Source: Ctenosaura bakeri
Lineage: Eukaryota > Chordata > Lepidosauria > Squamata > Iguanidae
Length of the DNA: 64,000 nucleotides
Direction of reading: 5' to 3'
Assembly (NCBI GenBank): GCA_948474755.1
Contig: CAOLHI010001044.1
Location: 558,001 to 622,000 of the forward strand
The notes under the pieces were generated by a model that did not search any database, had not been told where the DNA came from, and was given only the letters and a program-made list of their open reading frames with translations. A program made the translations under genes and the position numbers. This document shows positions 11,030-22,245 of this stretch, piece by piece; the first letter of the stretch is position 1; each line of letters starts with the position of its first letter.

Positions 11030-11216
11030 TCAGTAGGGTGTAGTGGTTTGAGTGTTGAGACTACCACCTTGGAGACCAGGATCCCCACTTGGCCATGGAA
11101 ACTCACTGAGTGGTCCTGAGTGTGTCATGCACCCTCAGCCCTAGAAAACCCCATGTTAGGTTTGCCTTAGGGTCACCATAAGTCAGAAACAACTTGAAGG
11201 AACACAACAACAACAA
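11030..11216 (+). mobile_element. tRNA-derived SINE
   Basis: Head GTAGTGGTTTGAGTGTTG (box A region) and GACCAGGATCCCC (box B region), body GGCCATGGAAACTCACTGAG, tail GGGTCACCATAAGTCAG...CTTGAAGG and ACAACAACAA. Confidence 0.9.
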
Positions 11217-12931
11217 CCTAAAGTCAGCCTCTTTTTTAAAATCATAATTGTATTTCTAATCTAAGGGAGTTAAACTTGCATTCTACTAGTCATGGGGTTT
11301 GTTCTCTCTGGATCCCCAGTGTCAGCTCAAAACCCATTGTCTGCTCTGTATTCCTTTTTAGTGGCAATTGTTCTTAATATTTCTCAAGGCTAGTCATGAA
11401 AACTTTCTAAGATCTCTAAGGTGCCTATGTAAATAGAACTGCCTTACTATTCTGCTGCTTCTATATGTGTGTGTGTGTGAGAGAGAGAGAGAGCATGCTT
11501 ATCAGTAACATGGTAATTCTTGTAAGATTATTGTAAAACAAATCTGATTTTAGTATATTTTAATAAATTCTAATCATGTATAAAATCTAGGAAAATTGCA
11601 ACAGAAGATCATTTCAAATTGTTAAATGCAACCTTTCTTGGCATCCGCACAATACCTCACGGGTTAAAATAACATTCCATGCATCTGTGCAAGAATAAAC
11701 AGAGAACTGCCCAACCTATACAGCAATTCCAGCTACGGTTCCTTAATGTTGTTAAGCCAGAAGCAAGATTAGCTGGGCTCAGTGACAGTGGAACTCACTC
11801 CCTTGAACTGAGGTTTGCAGCTATAGGCCTGGCTCCAACAAACAGCACATTGGCTCTGGACGCAGATACATGCAACTAGGCTGGCAGAAGCGGCCTCCTC
11901 TGCCCAACCCCTCTATGGCAGCCCTCCCCTTCACCCTGCAAATGCTGTACAGAAAGTTGGGGGGTTCCTGCTAAAGGGGGTAGACTATATTACAAGGAAG
12001 AAGTTCTCAGAATTGACATTCCAAATCACATAAAGAGTGCTTGTGCAGACTCAACACTCTCTAGATGAGAAGACCAATAGAACTGAAGGCAGAGCACCCC
12101 ACGCCTTTGCATATTGATTCAAAACACTTTGTAAACGAGAATGACTTTGACCCATGAAGGGAAGTTTTTGATCAAACTTCAGCAATCCCTCTGCAGACTG
12201 CAAGCTATGTCCTTATGAACCAAACCATCAAAGGGCTCATGGACTCATTTTAATCAACAGCAAAAAAAGTGTCCAACTTTAATTACTGTCTATGATGGCA
12301 CTAGGGGTCTAAAAAGCTCATAGGACACAGAGTATGTACCAATGAAAGTAGATACATCCTGTTATCTCAAAACAGAGCAGGCCTTAAAATGATCCACATC
12401 TTAGATCAAAAAGAGCCATTACAATGTAGAAAAATGTGTTAGAAAATTGTTCATTTGACATTAAAAAAAATTAAATTATTATAAGTGTCCCCAAAGTTGC
12501 AAAACCTTGATCAACACCCCCCCCAAAATTAAATATTATATGTTAATAGTTATTGAATGTGTTAACAGCACTTGCATTTAACAATTAACATCATGACTTT
12601 TTACACCAGTGCTGAATTCAGCTTTCATGAACTATTCCTAAATCTAATGTGGATACCGGAGTCAAAGATTCTGGCAAGGCAAGGGAGGAATAAGAGGGAC
12701 CACCATGTGTTCAGAGGCTGATCACTGCCATAAACAGGATGCTAGAGTAGATGATGTTGGTAGGAAAGTTTTATGTTCAAAACATTGCCCTATACAGTGA
12801 TGGGGTGCAGGGAGCTTTTGTCCTCTACATGCTCTATATGATCTGGACAATAATTTGCACAACCCCCCACCATTTACCAAGCTGGGTGGAGTAGATAAGA
12901 GTTGTAGGCCTAATCATCTGGAGGGCTAAAG

Positions 12932-12936
<5 letters not shown>
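11217..12936. other. Mostly unannotated
   Basis: Only a short TG then GA microsatellite at about 11466-11495 is recognised. Confidence 0.4.
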
Positions 12937-12977
<41 letters not shown>

Positions 12978-12985
12978 GACACACA
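12937..12985. repeat. (CA)n microsatellite
   Basis: About 20 CA units with a few interruptions at the 3' side. Confidence 0.95.
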
Positions 12986-14346
12986 CCAAGATCTCTCTGC
13001 ACATGGAAAGATTAAATTCACTAAGAATTGCTTTTGAGTAAGCCGTCCCCCTGACGTGTTAACTGACAACTCCAGGTTCTGGTTCTCCTTCCTACATGCT
13101 CATACACAAATTAAAACCACAGTTCTGCACGTATGCTGTAGAAGAACACTTTGGTGTTGACTTTGGAACAAAATAACATGTTCTTTACAATCCATTCCAA
13201 TGTGTAACCACAGATTTACTGGAAGTTCATCTATGGGTTTCCAAAAGTAAAAACATGTGAGCTACATGTGGCCAAATACTCCCTCCCCCCATACACACAC
13301 ACTTTTTGAAAAACTTTTTAAAAGCTCTTCTATCTAATAGGTCGGCAGTTGTCCTACTATTAAATCAGTAGCAATTCTGGTAACTTGATTGCATAATACC
13401 TTGAAATCCTGATAGGATGAAGGGAAGTATATTAATGCGTTAAATAAACAACTCAGTAAATGCATTCAGAGGGAAGGAGGGAGGGGCTCCTGGAAAAGGA
13501 TAATGAAATGTTGCAACTGACATCATAGCACGTATAAGGCAAGCAAGTAAAGCATCTTAAAGAGAAATATTCCTTTTCCTTTATGGAAAAAAAAAAAAGA
13601 AAGCCATGAGGCAACTCATTAAGCAGGAGCTGTGATTTATGGTATTGCATAATACCATACCATAGAGTCCCTTGTGCCAAACATTCAGGGCACAAGCCAC
13701 AAACTGCAGTGTTGTACCAACACCAATCTGAACCCCAAGTTCACTCTCCATTTAATCTGCTTAAATGTGTAGTCAACACCTTTTTTAGTGGCATTCATAA
13801 AAATAGTAATTTTGAAGCCATGCTGTAAGGGAAGAAAGAAGAGGGTTTTACGGCTGCTATAACAGACAAGCAATCAACACTCTGCACAGCTGGCTAGGAG
13901 GGGAGGTGACTTCATGATTGCCACAAAGCCCAGCCAATCAGCATTCTGCACATCTGGGTTTTGCTCAAGACAGGAATTATCCCTGCTGCTGAGCTCAATC
14001 TCTCTGAGGAACACTGAACTTCCACCTCAAGAGGGCCAAGTGCGAATCCACAGCAGGCTCACCACAAATTATATGCATCCGTCCATGGCTTTACTGGTCC
14101 ACAGACAGGGAGTATAAGTCGGAAATCTATCATCACCCTCACGGTGAAAGCTTCAATTACAGCATTAATCTTGAAATGCATAGATGTTTGAGTTAAGCAT
14201 ATTCTCTTCAGCTCAGAAGCTGAATCTCATGAACAAAACTTAAAATGTTATAAGGCAGTCAGCTATGGAAGACATACACTATCATTAACAAAATCTAAGC
14301 TGCCCTGAGCCAATTTTTGGAGAAAAGAGGAATATAAATCAAATAA
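12986..14346. other. No recognisable feature
   Basis: A run of A residues lies near 13567. No supported exon or repeat. Confidence 0.35.
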
Positions 14347-14672
14347 CTAAATAACTTACCCTCCAACATCTCAAGCAACATCAGAGTTTGTTCAAGACAG
14401 GAAAAGTTATTAAGGAGGAAGAACACACAAGCTAGGAGGGGATGCAGCAGTTTGCCTTTGCCTGAGTCTACTGAGAAGTAAAAACTCCACCCCTCTGGGC
14501 CTTTTGGGCACCCCTCTGTACTCTGAACTCAGTCCGTAGCAACTGTGGTAAGCTGAGGACACAGGGGGAAAGTGGGAGTGGGGGAGAAACAGTGACATTT
14601 TAAAAACTGCTGAAAAAGCAAGATATTAGAGGACTGATTGGGACAGTCCCTGGTGCATAAGGAGGGTTGGAG
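14347..14672 (+). mobile_element. Family G element
   Basis: Starts TACCCTCCAACATCTC and ends near GGAGGGTTGGAGTG. Shared internal blocks with the copy at 17.8 kb include GAGGAAGA(A/G)CA, GGAGGGGATGCAGCAGTTTGCC and GCAACTG...AAGCTG. Confidence 0.7.
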
Positions 14673-14734
14673 TGTATTAAATAAATAAATAAATAAATCT
14701 GAAGATATTTGTTGGGCTATCTTTGGTCGTCAGG

Positions 14735-14936
14735 GAAAAGTGCTCTGAGTGTAATACACAGACCCTGGAAGATTAGGGTTCAAATCCCTACTCAGCCTAC
14801 TGGGTAACCTTGGGGAAGACACACTTTCTCAGCCTTAAGAGGAAGGCAATGGCAAGCTTCCTCCGAATAAATTTTCCCAGAAAAATCTTGTGATAGGGCC
14901 ACTGTAAGTCAGAATCAACTTGAAGACACATAACAA
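14735..14936 (+). mobile_element. tRNA-derived SINE, diverged head
   Basis: GGGTTCAAATCCCTACTCAG, GGGTAACCTTGGGGAAGACAC, CTCAGCCTTAAGAGGAAGGC and the AGTCAGAATCAACTTGAAG tail match the SINE consensus order. Confidence 0.85.
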
Positions 14937-15034
14937 CTTTGGTTGTCAGAAATTAGTTAACACTTATATTTGAGATTACAAAGATACATTTAGATTTCAC
15001 TTGAAATCTAAGGTCACAGGGCTGTCCCTTCTCC

Positions 15035-15130
15035 TCTAACATTATTCTCCCTAACAACCCTGTAAGGTTAGGTGAGAGATGGTGATTAAGACCATTCAGC
15101 AAAGTGTGAATTCAAACCTTGATCTCTCTA
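15035..15130 (-). mobile_element. Second SINE type, fragment
   Basis: AACAACCCTGTAAGGTTAGG and CAAACCTTGATCTCTCTAG are the reverse of a tRNA-SINE body seen in plus sense near 59.1 kb. Diverged. Confidence 0.4.
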
Positions 15131-15275
15131 GCCCAGGGAAGTGGGGAACCTGTGCCTCTCCAGATGTCATCAGACTCAAAGTCCTATCAGTACCAACAAG
15201 CATGAGCAATTATTGAAGTTGTAGTTGAGCAACATCTGAAGGGCCACTTCTTGTACACTCCTGTGCTAGTCCAAA
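15131..15275. mobile_element. Family D foldback
   Basis: AACCTGTGCCTCTCCAGATG faces TTGTAGTTGAGCAACATCTG...GGGCCAC, the characteristic pair of this element. Confidence 0.65.
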
Positions 15276-15324
15276 ACTCTTAACTACCTCACCCCAGTTC
15301 AAGGAAAGTTGCATGTGCTGCAGC

Positions 15325-15430
15325 AAAAAAAGGGAGGGAGGGAGGGAGGAGACAGAAGAAAGAAAGAAAGAAAGAAAGGGAAGGGAAGGGAAGGGAAGGG
15401 AAGGGAAGGGAAGGGAAGGGAAGGGAAGAT
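15325..15430. repeat. GGGA, GAAA and GGGAA purine microsatellite
   Basis: A compound run: GGGAGGGAGGG, then (GAAA)n, then about ten GGGAA units. It gives two spurious FPSLPFPSLP-type frames on the minus strand. Confidence 0.95.
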
Positions 15431-16187
15431 TCCTCTTGCATATGAAAGACATTTAAGGTAGCAAAAGCTTCCATGGACTGGAATTCACTTTGTCAGATGC
15501 ACACAACAAGTCTTTCAGGATGCAAGAAGTCTCCACCTTCAAGCACCTGAAAAAGAACGGTAGAAAGCCCAAAGACCAAAATTACCAGAGCAAACTTCAC
15601 AGATTCTTCAATAACTCCAGTGTCAGATACCATGCACGCTAAAGCCTATGAATAAGGCATTCTGAAACATAAAAATCTACACCCATGACCATTTGGCAAA
15701 ACAATGAACAGAAGAGAATTGGGAACCAAGAATTACAAGATACAGAAGCGCTAAACAGAACACCCTGAATAGGAAAATTGTAACCGGCTGTTAGATCACT
15801 CTTTCCTTAAGGTCAGTGTACAATCCAGCAATGCTGTTCTTTGTGGTGCATACGCCTCGCTGGAATGGTTTACAAAAAGAGAGGTCATGGGAGATAAAGC
15901 CATCCTGACACTCCGCATCAAAGGGCACAACCCTATCTGTAGTGGGCATCAATGGGGCTTTTACTCATTAATGTGTTTAGGACTGCAGCCTAAGTCAGTA
16001 TAGAACTGGGCAGGAAAAGAGAGGGCTTTGCAAGGCAGAAAGGTTACAGAGCTCTCACAGGAAAGGTCTACCAACTCCTGTCCATATACGACCTCTTCAT
16101 ACGCAATTCTCTGAGTCCCCATTGATTTCCACCCTCATGGCAGATCACAAGACAGGCGGTTATCAATCCAAGCAAACTTACAATAGA
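15431..16187. other. No recognisable feature
   Basis: Nothing supported. Confidence 0.35.
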
Positions 16188-16277
16188 GGCTATTTCCTCA
16201 CTGGATTGTTATAGTGCTATTATTCCACTTTCAACATCCTATGGAATCCTGGGGTTTGCAATTTAAGGAGGGCCTCA
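16188..16277. mobile_element. Family A, single left arm
   Basis: GGCTATTTCCTCACTGGATTG, TATAGTGCTATTATTCC, ACTTTCAACATCCTATGG and GGGGTTTGCAATTTAAGG match one family A arm only. Confidence 0.75.
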
Positions 16278-16435
16278 AGGCTGGTGGCTTCCATGATAAT
16301 TGGGTGGCAAATCCATTCTGGATTTTAGGCTGAACTTTAAAGGAACTATCCAAGGTGCTGAAGCTCATCCCTAAAATAGCTTCACCTTGGGGAGCTTGTT
16401 TAATTCCCGGAACAGACTCATTGCTCAACTGACAT
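16278..16435. repeat. Family H unclassified repeat
   Basis: Shares order and sequence with 32582-32747: GGTGGCTTCC, GGTGGCAAA(T/C)CCA, CCAAGG(T/A)(G)CTGAAG, and CTCAACTGACA or CCCACTGACA near the end. Two copies in the window, superfamily unknown. Confidence 0.55.
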
Positions 16436-17822
16436 GGTTGCCACTAGCCACCACTGGCCTACAAATCAAAACCTAAATGGGAGAAGTAGGAAATCTACAT
16501 CTGGATGCCATACATATTATGTGGAATTCAGTGCCACTGACTGAAGTGACATTTGTACTTCTGTGTATATTGGGAACTCCAGCACTGAAAAACATGACTA
16601 TTACAGTCTTTTCTCAGAAAGTCAGCCCCTTGACCTCTCATAATTTCTTTCCTTCTGTGCTCTCAAGGCTACTTGTTCCTAATCCTCCAAACATTCTAAG
16701 TGAGGAGAAGGAAGGAATGAGAGGAACAGAGGAGGAGGAGGAGGATAACCACCAGCAACAACACTTTTTAACAGAACCTGTTTAGAGAAAACACTGTTCT
16801 GCCATTTCTAATGGGAACTGGGCATAAGCATTGTTAAACTGGGGGTCTTCACACTCTACTTTCTGCACATTTCCCAAAATGGAACCATCTGTTTCATGTA
16901 TTATCTCCTTTCCTTTCCATTTACTTTCCTGCTTTGCTGACCATCTATTTTGCATTCTATCATCTTTCTTTAATTCAAGGCATGAAAAATGACTTCCTGT
17001 TCCTGATCTCCTTATCACAGCTCTGTTTCTATGGCACTCATAACCTTCTGTCTCAGCAGAGAGTGTCACAACACAAGACCCTTCCTGCTCCACTGGGCCT
17101 TCGAAAGCAAGATAAACAATACTTTTGATCCAACCCTGCTGACTCTCAGAAGCAGTTTCACTCACAGTATTTTTAACATGGCTTGTCCTACCACTAGGCA
17201 ACAGCCTCAGGCTGCAAATGCTGAATGTCCTGGAAGGGCAGCGAATGGTTAGGTAACTTAAGTACCTGGTTCCCATATGTTATGACACCTCAGGCAACAA
17301 AATGTCTTAGGCTGATCCTGTTATTCAAGAGACATTATTAGCTCTTGGTCCTCTACTACCCTTGGAGTATCTCTTTGATTTACAATGAAGCAAGGCTAGT
17401 ATCTCTTTGATTTACAATTAAGCAAACAATTCGGCATCGTTTCTTGCTTCTGTCCAAAGTCCTTTTCAAACAATAGGCACATATGGATGGAAGAGTAGCA
17501 GAATCAAAGCAGGCAGCCTTATGAGTTGATTCTGCACATCCATCTAAAACTGGGAATAGAACCAAAGCATCTACAGAACCAGAGTGCCTGGTGGTAGGGG
17601 GTACCTTACTTTCTGCAGTTACCTCCGAATCTCACGTTCTTATAGCCAGATCAGTTCTTTTCAGAAGTTCTGGCTGAATATTTAGAGGTCATGAGTGGGA
17701 CCTGCTAGTACAATATGAACATAAAGAGCCATGCTGCTAACTTAAGACTTATTTTCTCCAGCAACCTGTTTCACAAAGTGACCAACCCCAGCTTCTGAAA
17801 AGTTCACAAACATGATGTAAGG
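16436..17822. other. Mostly unannotated, one short tandem duplication
   Basis: A 36-bp-period duplication of AGTATCTCTTTGATTTACAA lies at about 17363-17427. Otherwise nothing supported. Confidence 0.45.
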
Positions 17823-18215
17823 CACACCCTCCAACATTTCACAGATGAGCACCAGGATGAACACATGTGACTAAGCTACAACAGAGTGTGGTCAAGGTAG
17901 CAAAAGTTAATAATGAGGAAGAGCATACCAGTTAGGAGAGGTTGCAACAGTTTGCCTAAGGCTACTTAGCCTAAGCAGTTAGCCTAAGGCTACCGAGAAG
18001 GGCAAGATGCCACATACACCCTGCTCCTCTCTGCCCTGCTGAGTTATTGAGTGCAAACTACTTTTGCATTTTGAACTTAGTCTGCAACAACTGAAGTAAG
18101 CTGTACACAAAGGGAAAATGTGTGGAGAGAAGCGAGCAACTGAGATCTTTTAAAAGCAGCAGAAAAAGTGGGACAACAGAGGATTAACCAGGACTGTTCC
18201 TGCCCAATCAGAACA
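17823..18215 (+). mobile_element. Family G element
   Basis: Begins CACACCCTCCAACATTTC. It shares with the 14.35 kb copy GAGGAAGAGCATACCAG, GTTGCAACAGTTTGCC, AACTGAAGTAAGCTG and AGCAGAAAAAGTGGGACAAC. It carries a local duplication of AGCCTAAG(G)CTAC. Confidence 0.7.
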
Positions 18216-19692
18216 ACTGAAGCGGATGCAGAAGGGCAAACAGCCTTCTTGGTGTTGTCCCTCTGCAGTGAAAAGTGCTAGGAGTACTTATTTGTTACAT
18301 TTGTTCCAAGCAGCAAAAAGTGTCATCATACATGGTCACCTCCATCTTCCCACCAGTAAAAACCTTGTGTCAGGCTGTCTGAGAGAGAAAGTAACCGGTC
18401 TAAGATGAGCTCAATGGGACCTAAAACTTGGATTGCACATCCAAGGCCAACATCCAAACTGCCACACTGGTTCTCACATTTCATTTTGTCATTTCAAATA
18501 AGTGACCAAGAAAACAAGTTTAGATGACTCACAGGGTACAGCAAACTTGATGACTGTGTGGAGTGGGATTCCATCATTAGACTCCCAGCAGACTCCAAGC
18601 TCCACGTATTTGACCACACAGAGACAACCACTGAAGGAACCATCTGAACTGTTATGCCCACTTTCTATTAGGAGTGACAAAATAAATTGAACTAGTCAAC
18701 CTTTTTATGTAAAGTATTTTCACTGAGAACTAGAAAAATGTGAGGAGACATGGGAACATAATTCTGTGTATAAGGTCATTCTGTAAGATCAGCATTGTTT
18801 TAAACACAGCACACTTTTTTGCTTTGCATTTTCTCCCAGTTTTTGACTTCTCTTTCCTACACTGATTTGCAACTTTTCACATTTTTAAATTTCAACATCA
18901 TTTTTAGCTCCTGTGACATCTGAACTTATCTATAAAATTCTTACAACAGAAAACCTGGCAATAGCCGGCAGTAGTGCAGAGAACTGAAAAAGGATAGTTG
19001 AAGAGTCTGTTTGGCCACATTTTTCAAACAGAAACTTATGTGATTCACCCTCCACAGATTATTATAGGGATGAGAATACAATCACCCTTGCCAATTATCC
19101 TTTTCACTACCAATTACACACACACACACACAGACACAGAGGAATCCATGAATAATTAAGGTTATTGCAGGATGAAATGCATATGAAGACAGTTATGCTA
19201 TGCTGTAAAAATACATTTTAAAATAGCATTTTTTGTAGTATATTATTTTGAAAATTAGCAAAGACAATTTGTGAATGAACATGTGTGAAACTTATGTGGA
19301 CCGGAAATAGACTGATCCCAACAGAACTGAGTATTTGATTGATATTAAGTTTCGCATTCAATTTATGGCAATAGGTATATGATTCTGAAGAGTGTTGGCC
19401 CGCTAGGCCACTGTTTCCATTGACGATGTGATCACTGCTTGCCAGTACCTAGTGGCCCAATCCAGTTCCAGATCCAGCCTGGGAAATGGGTAGTCCAGAT
19501 GCATTTCAAAGTGGATTAGATATGGTCTACCCCTTCCTAATTTACCCATTTTGCTATTATAAAAACTACTGTCTTATTTTGGAGAGAAGCAGTCATCTGA
19601 AGCACCTTTAAATTATAAACATTTTTCCCCTGAAGACAAGCTCTTCATTGCAGTGCTATGCCAACACAGTTCTTTAGGCCATGTGTGCTCTA
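18216..19692. other. No recognisable feature
   Basis: Only a short CA run near 19107-19123. Confidence 0.35.
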
Positions 19693-19838
19693 AGCCAGTG
19701 ATTCTCAATGTCTGAATGTCCAAAGGATCTGGTTATCAACTCCTACAAGTTCCAGCCAATTTGGCCAATGGTCAGGTGCTCTGAGAGCTGAAGTCCAGAA
19801 ATCTCAAAGATGAAAGATTGAGAACTACAGGTCTAAAT
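19693..19838. mobile_element. Family D-like foldback
   Basis: CCAGTGATTCTCAATGTCTG faces AAGATTGAGAACTACAGG. The centre has GGCCAATGGTCAGG and TGAAGTCCAGAAATC. Confidence 0.6.
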
Positions 19839-20544
19839 GATATTTCTCAGTCCTTCTTATTGAATTTACTAGTGTTCAGGTGGGGAGAGTATTATAAAAT
19901 ATTACTGGAAGATTTCCAGTGAATAATCATCTTACGAAGACTGTATAATATAAAGTCAAACAGTGTTTTGTTTCCAGGGAGCTAAAATAGGTTTTAGGTC
20001 TTCTAGCATAATCAAAACTCCTAAGGAGAGAGTGACTGTGACGCTCGAGAGTTACTTAGACATTGGCTGTACGTAACAGGTCATTTCCACAAATCTCAAC
20101 TAAAGGCTATGGGAACTGGAGCAGAGCCAAGATTAGATGTGTGCTTCCCGCCTCCCGCTTCCATGAGACTCTTTTTGCTTCTTTTTATACTTAATTCATT
20201 ACTGCGTGTTCTGTTAAATTACAGGAAACCACAAAATATACATAATTGCACCCTGAAAAGCATAGGGGCTTTCACTTTTTTCTGGCTGCAACAGCTCCAA
20301 ATCAATCTGACTTTGCAACACACACTCTGCATCCAATCGGACAGATCAGACAAAGGCCATTTTGCTAAAGGAAATTCCAAACTTGTTTTGATCAAACCAG
20401 AGGAGGATATCTCAGGGGTTTCTAAGCAGCAGTTCCCCATTTCAACAGCTGATCTTCTTAGTTCAAAGGCAGGAGAAGATTTTCAGCTCAATGGTCACAT
20501 ACATCCTTTGAACGCAAAACGCTGCAGAATCAATTTTTAGCATC
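19839..20544. other. No recognisable feature
   Basis: A 143-codon plus-strand frame starts at 20109 but has no promoter, splice or domain support. Confidence 0.35.
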
Positions 20545-20722
20545 TCCAGATGAGGCTGGGAAAGGAAAGGAGACTCTGGCTAAAAATTAGGAAGAACTTC
20601 CCAACAATAAGGCCTATTCGACAGTGTATTCGACAGCCTATTCAACAGTAAAACACTGTTTTAGCTGTGATTTCCTGCAAGAACTGAACAAGATGGCCCT
20701 TGGGGTCCCTTACAACCCTAAA
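20545..20722 (+). mobile_element. CR1-type LINE 3' fragment
   Basis: AAATTAGGAAGAACTTCCC, then TTTCCTGCAAGAACTG, AAGATGGCCCTTGGGGTCCC and TTACAACCC follow CR1 tail order. It contains a small TATTCGACAG repeat near 20610-20645. Confidence 0.55.
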
Positions 20723-20989
20723 CACAGGTGCCCATATAGCCAGGAAATGCCCACAGGAAAGACTGCACAGCCACTCCTAGATATGCTACCAAGCACTACC
20801 AATATAGTACCATACTTGGTACATAGCTAATCTAGTCACCCAAATAGCCTTCATTTCTTAAATCAAGTCAAATATACACATCTACCCAGGACGGGTCTAA
20901 GACATTTTACTGCCTGAAGTCAAGGACAAAGTCCTGGGGCCATTCCATATAGAAAAGCCAATGTGACCAGCACCCAAATCTCACTTCAG

Positions 20990-21069
20990 CACTGATAACC
21001 AGTGCTGCAGACTCAATTCAACTGACTCAGACTAAAGTCAGACTTAAGTCGCTTCAGTGACTCGACTCA
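20990..21069. repeat. GACTCA/GACTTGA degenerate repeat, left part
   Basis: Repeated GACTCA, GACTTAAG and CAACTGACTC units. Continues at 21501 beyond an inserted B1 element and again at 22120-22225. Confidence 0.6.
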
Positions 21070-21500
21070 GGCCCTTTTCGCACGCAGTTTCTGTCGCGAG
21101 AGGGCCCCTTAGCATCGCGTAAATGGGAGCGGTGGTCCGTACGACGCACTCCCATTTACACGATGCTCAAGAGCCGGATGCAGAGCGGATGCGCACCTTT
21201 TTATTTTCGGCTTTAAGCCAAAAATGGTGCGCAGTCATGCAATGCTCCCGGGGCCCGCGCGCACTTACCTGCTGTGCGGTGCATCGGGTGAGGGGGGCCG
21301 GTCATGCTTCCTCCCCCAGCGCAGCCTACAGCTCCCAGGCTGCACTGCGGAAGGAAGGGGCGGGGCGTTCATGTGATGGCCACGTGACCGGCAACCCAGC
21401 TGCGGGAGAACGGAGGACCGATGTGCATGCCTCGCGCAAGAGGCTGCTTGCGCGAACGGCACCCCTCACCTCCACGAGCAGGTAATGTGCTGAAAGGGCC
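21070..21500 (-). mobile_element. Family B1 element, copy 4, TCA target duplication
   Basis: Starts GGCCCTTTTCGCACGC and ends GTGCTGAAAGGGCC, flanked by TCA at 21067-21069 and 21501-21503. The minus-strand cassette at 21269-21344 (76 nt) is bounded by CCTTCCGCAG and GTAAGTGCGC. The hairpin TTTTCGGCTTTAAGCCAAAAA lies near 21207. The terminal hairpin uses AGCATCG and CGATGCT. CpG-rich, so relatively young. Confidence 0.9.
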
Positions 21501-22245
21501 TCAGACTTGACTCAGCAATAAATGATGCACTGACTCAACTCAACTTGAGACTTGTATATTTTCAGCGACTGACTTGCTGCCCTTGGTTCAGTAACATAAC
21601 ACATTCATCCAGAAACCTTACGACTTTGAACAACACTTCCATCTCTTTTTACTTACTTCTCACATGACAATCTGTTTCAAGCCCAAAGTGTAAATGCATG
21701 TCTCAGAGGGGAACAGCAAACAGGTTAGGCAATGGGTTTGAAGTGGGTTTGAGGTCTGCTCAGCAGCCTGTCCCCACTGCATATCAGAGGAGCCTTCTAA
21801 AACTTCTCCTCACCCCCCAGAGTACAGGGCACAATTTTCAGAGAGGAACAGCAAATGTGTTAGGAAACAGGCTTGAAGCTTCAGTAACGGGGAGTAAGAA
21901 GGATCCTGTTCCACCCTTGCGAAGCAGCAGACCCTTTTGTTCCCACTGGCACAACCCGTCAGCTTTGGGAAGGGAGAGTAAGAAAGATCCTATTCCCCAC
22001 TTCCAAAGCTGCAGACGGCAAAACTGCAAATGTGGAGGGTCGACTCTGCTTAAATTGTCAAAACTGACTTTATTCAACCCTGTCCAGAAATCCTGGAATA
22101 TAGGTTAGGGTAAAAAGTTGGCTGCCAGACTTCAGACTTGACTTGAAAGTTATCTTACAAGGACTTGAGACTCAACTTGAGACTTGAAGGTAGAGACTTG
22201 AGACTTGACTTGAGACTTGGAGTAAAAGACTTAAATACATCAGTG
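21501..22245. repeat. Composite repeat, internal duplications between GACTTGA tracts
   Basis: GACTTGA-type units at 21501-21570 and 22120-22225 bracket a block with two internal duplications. AGAGGGGAACAGCAAACAGG resembles AGAGAGGAACAGCAAATGTG. GAGTAAGAAGGATCCTGTTCC resembles GAGTAAGAAAGATCCTATTCC. No family assigned. Confidence 0.5.

Noticed and set aside
15325..15430. Pro/Ser/Phe repeat protein on the minus strand
   Set aside because: Translation of a GGGAA microsatellite.
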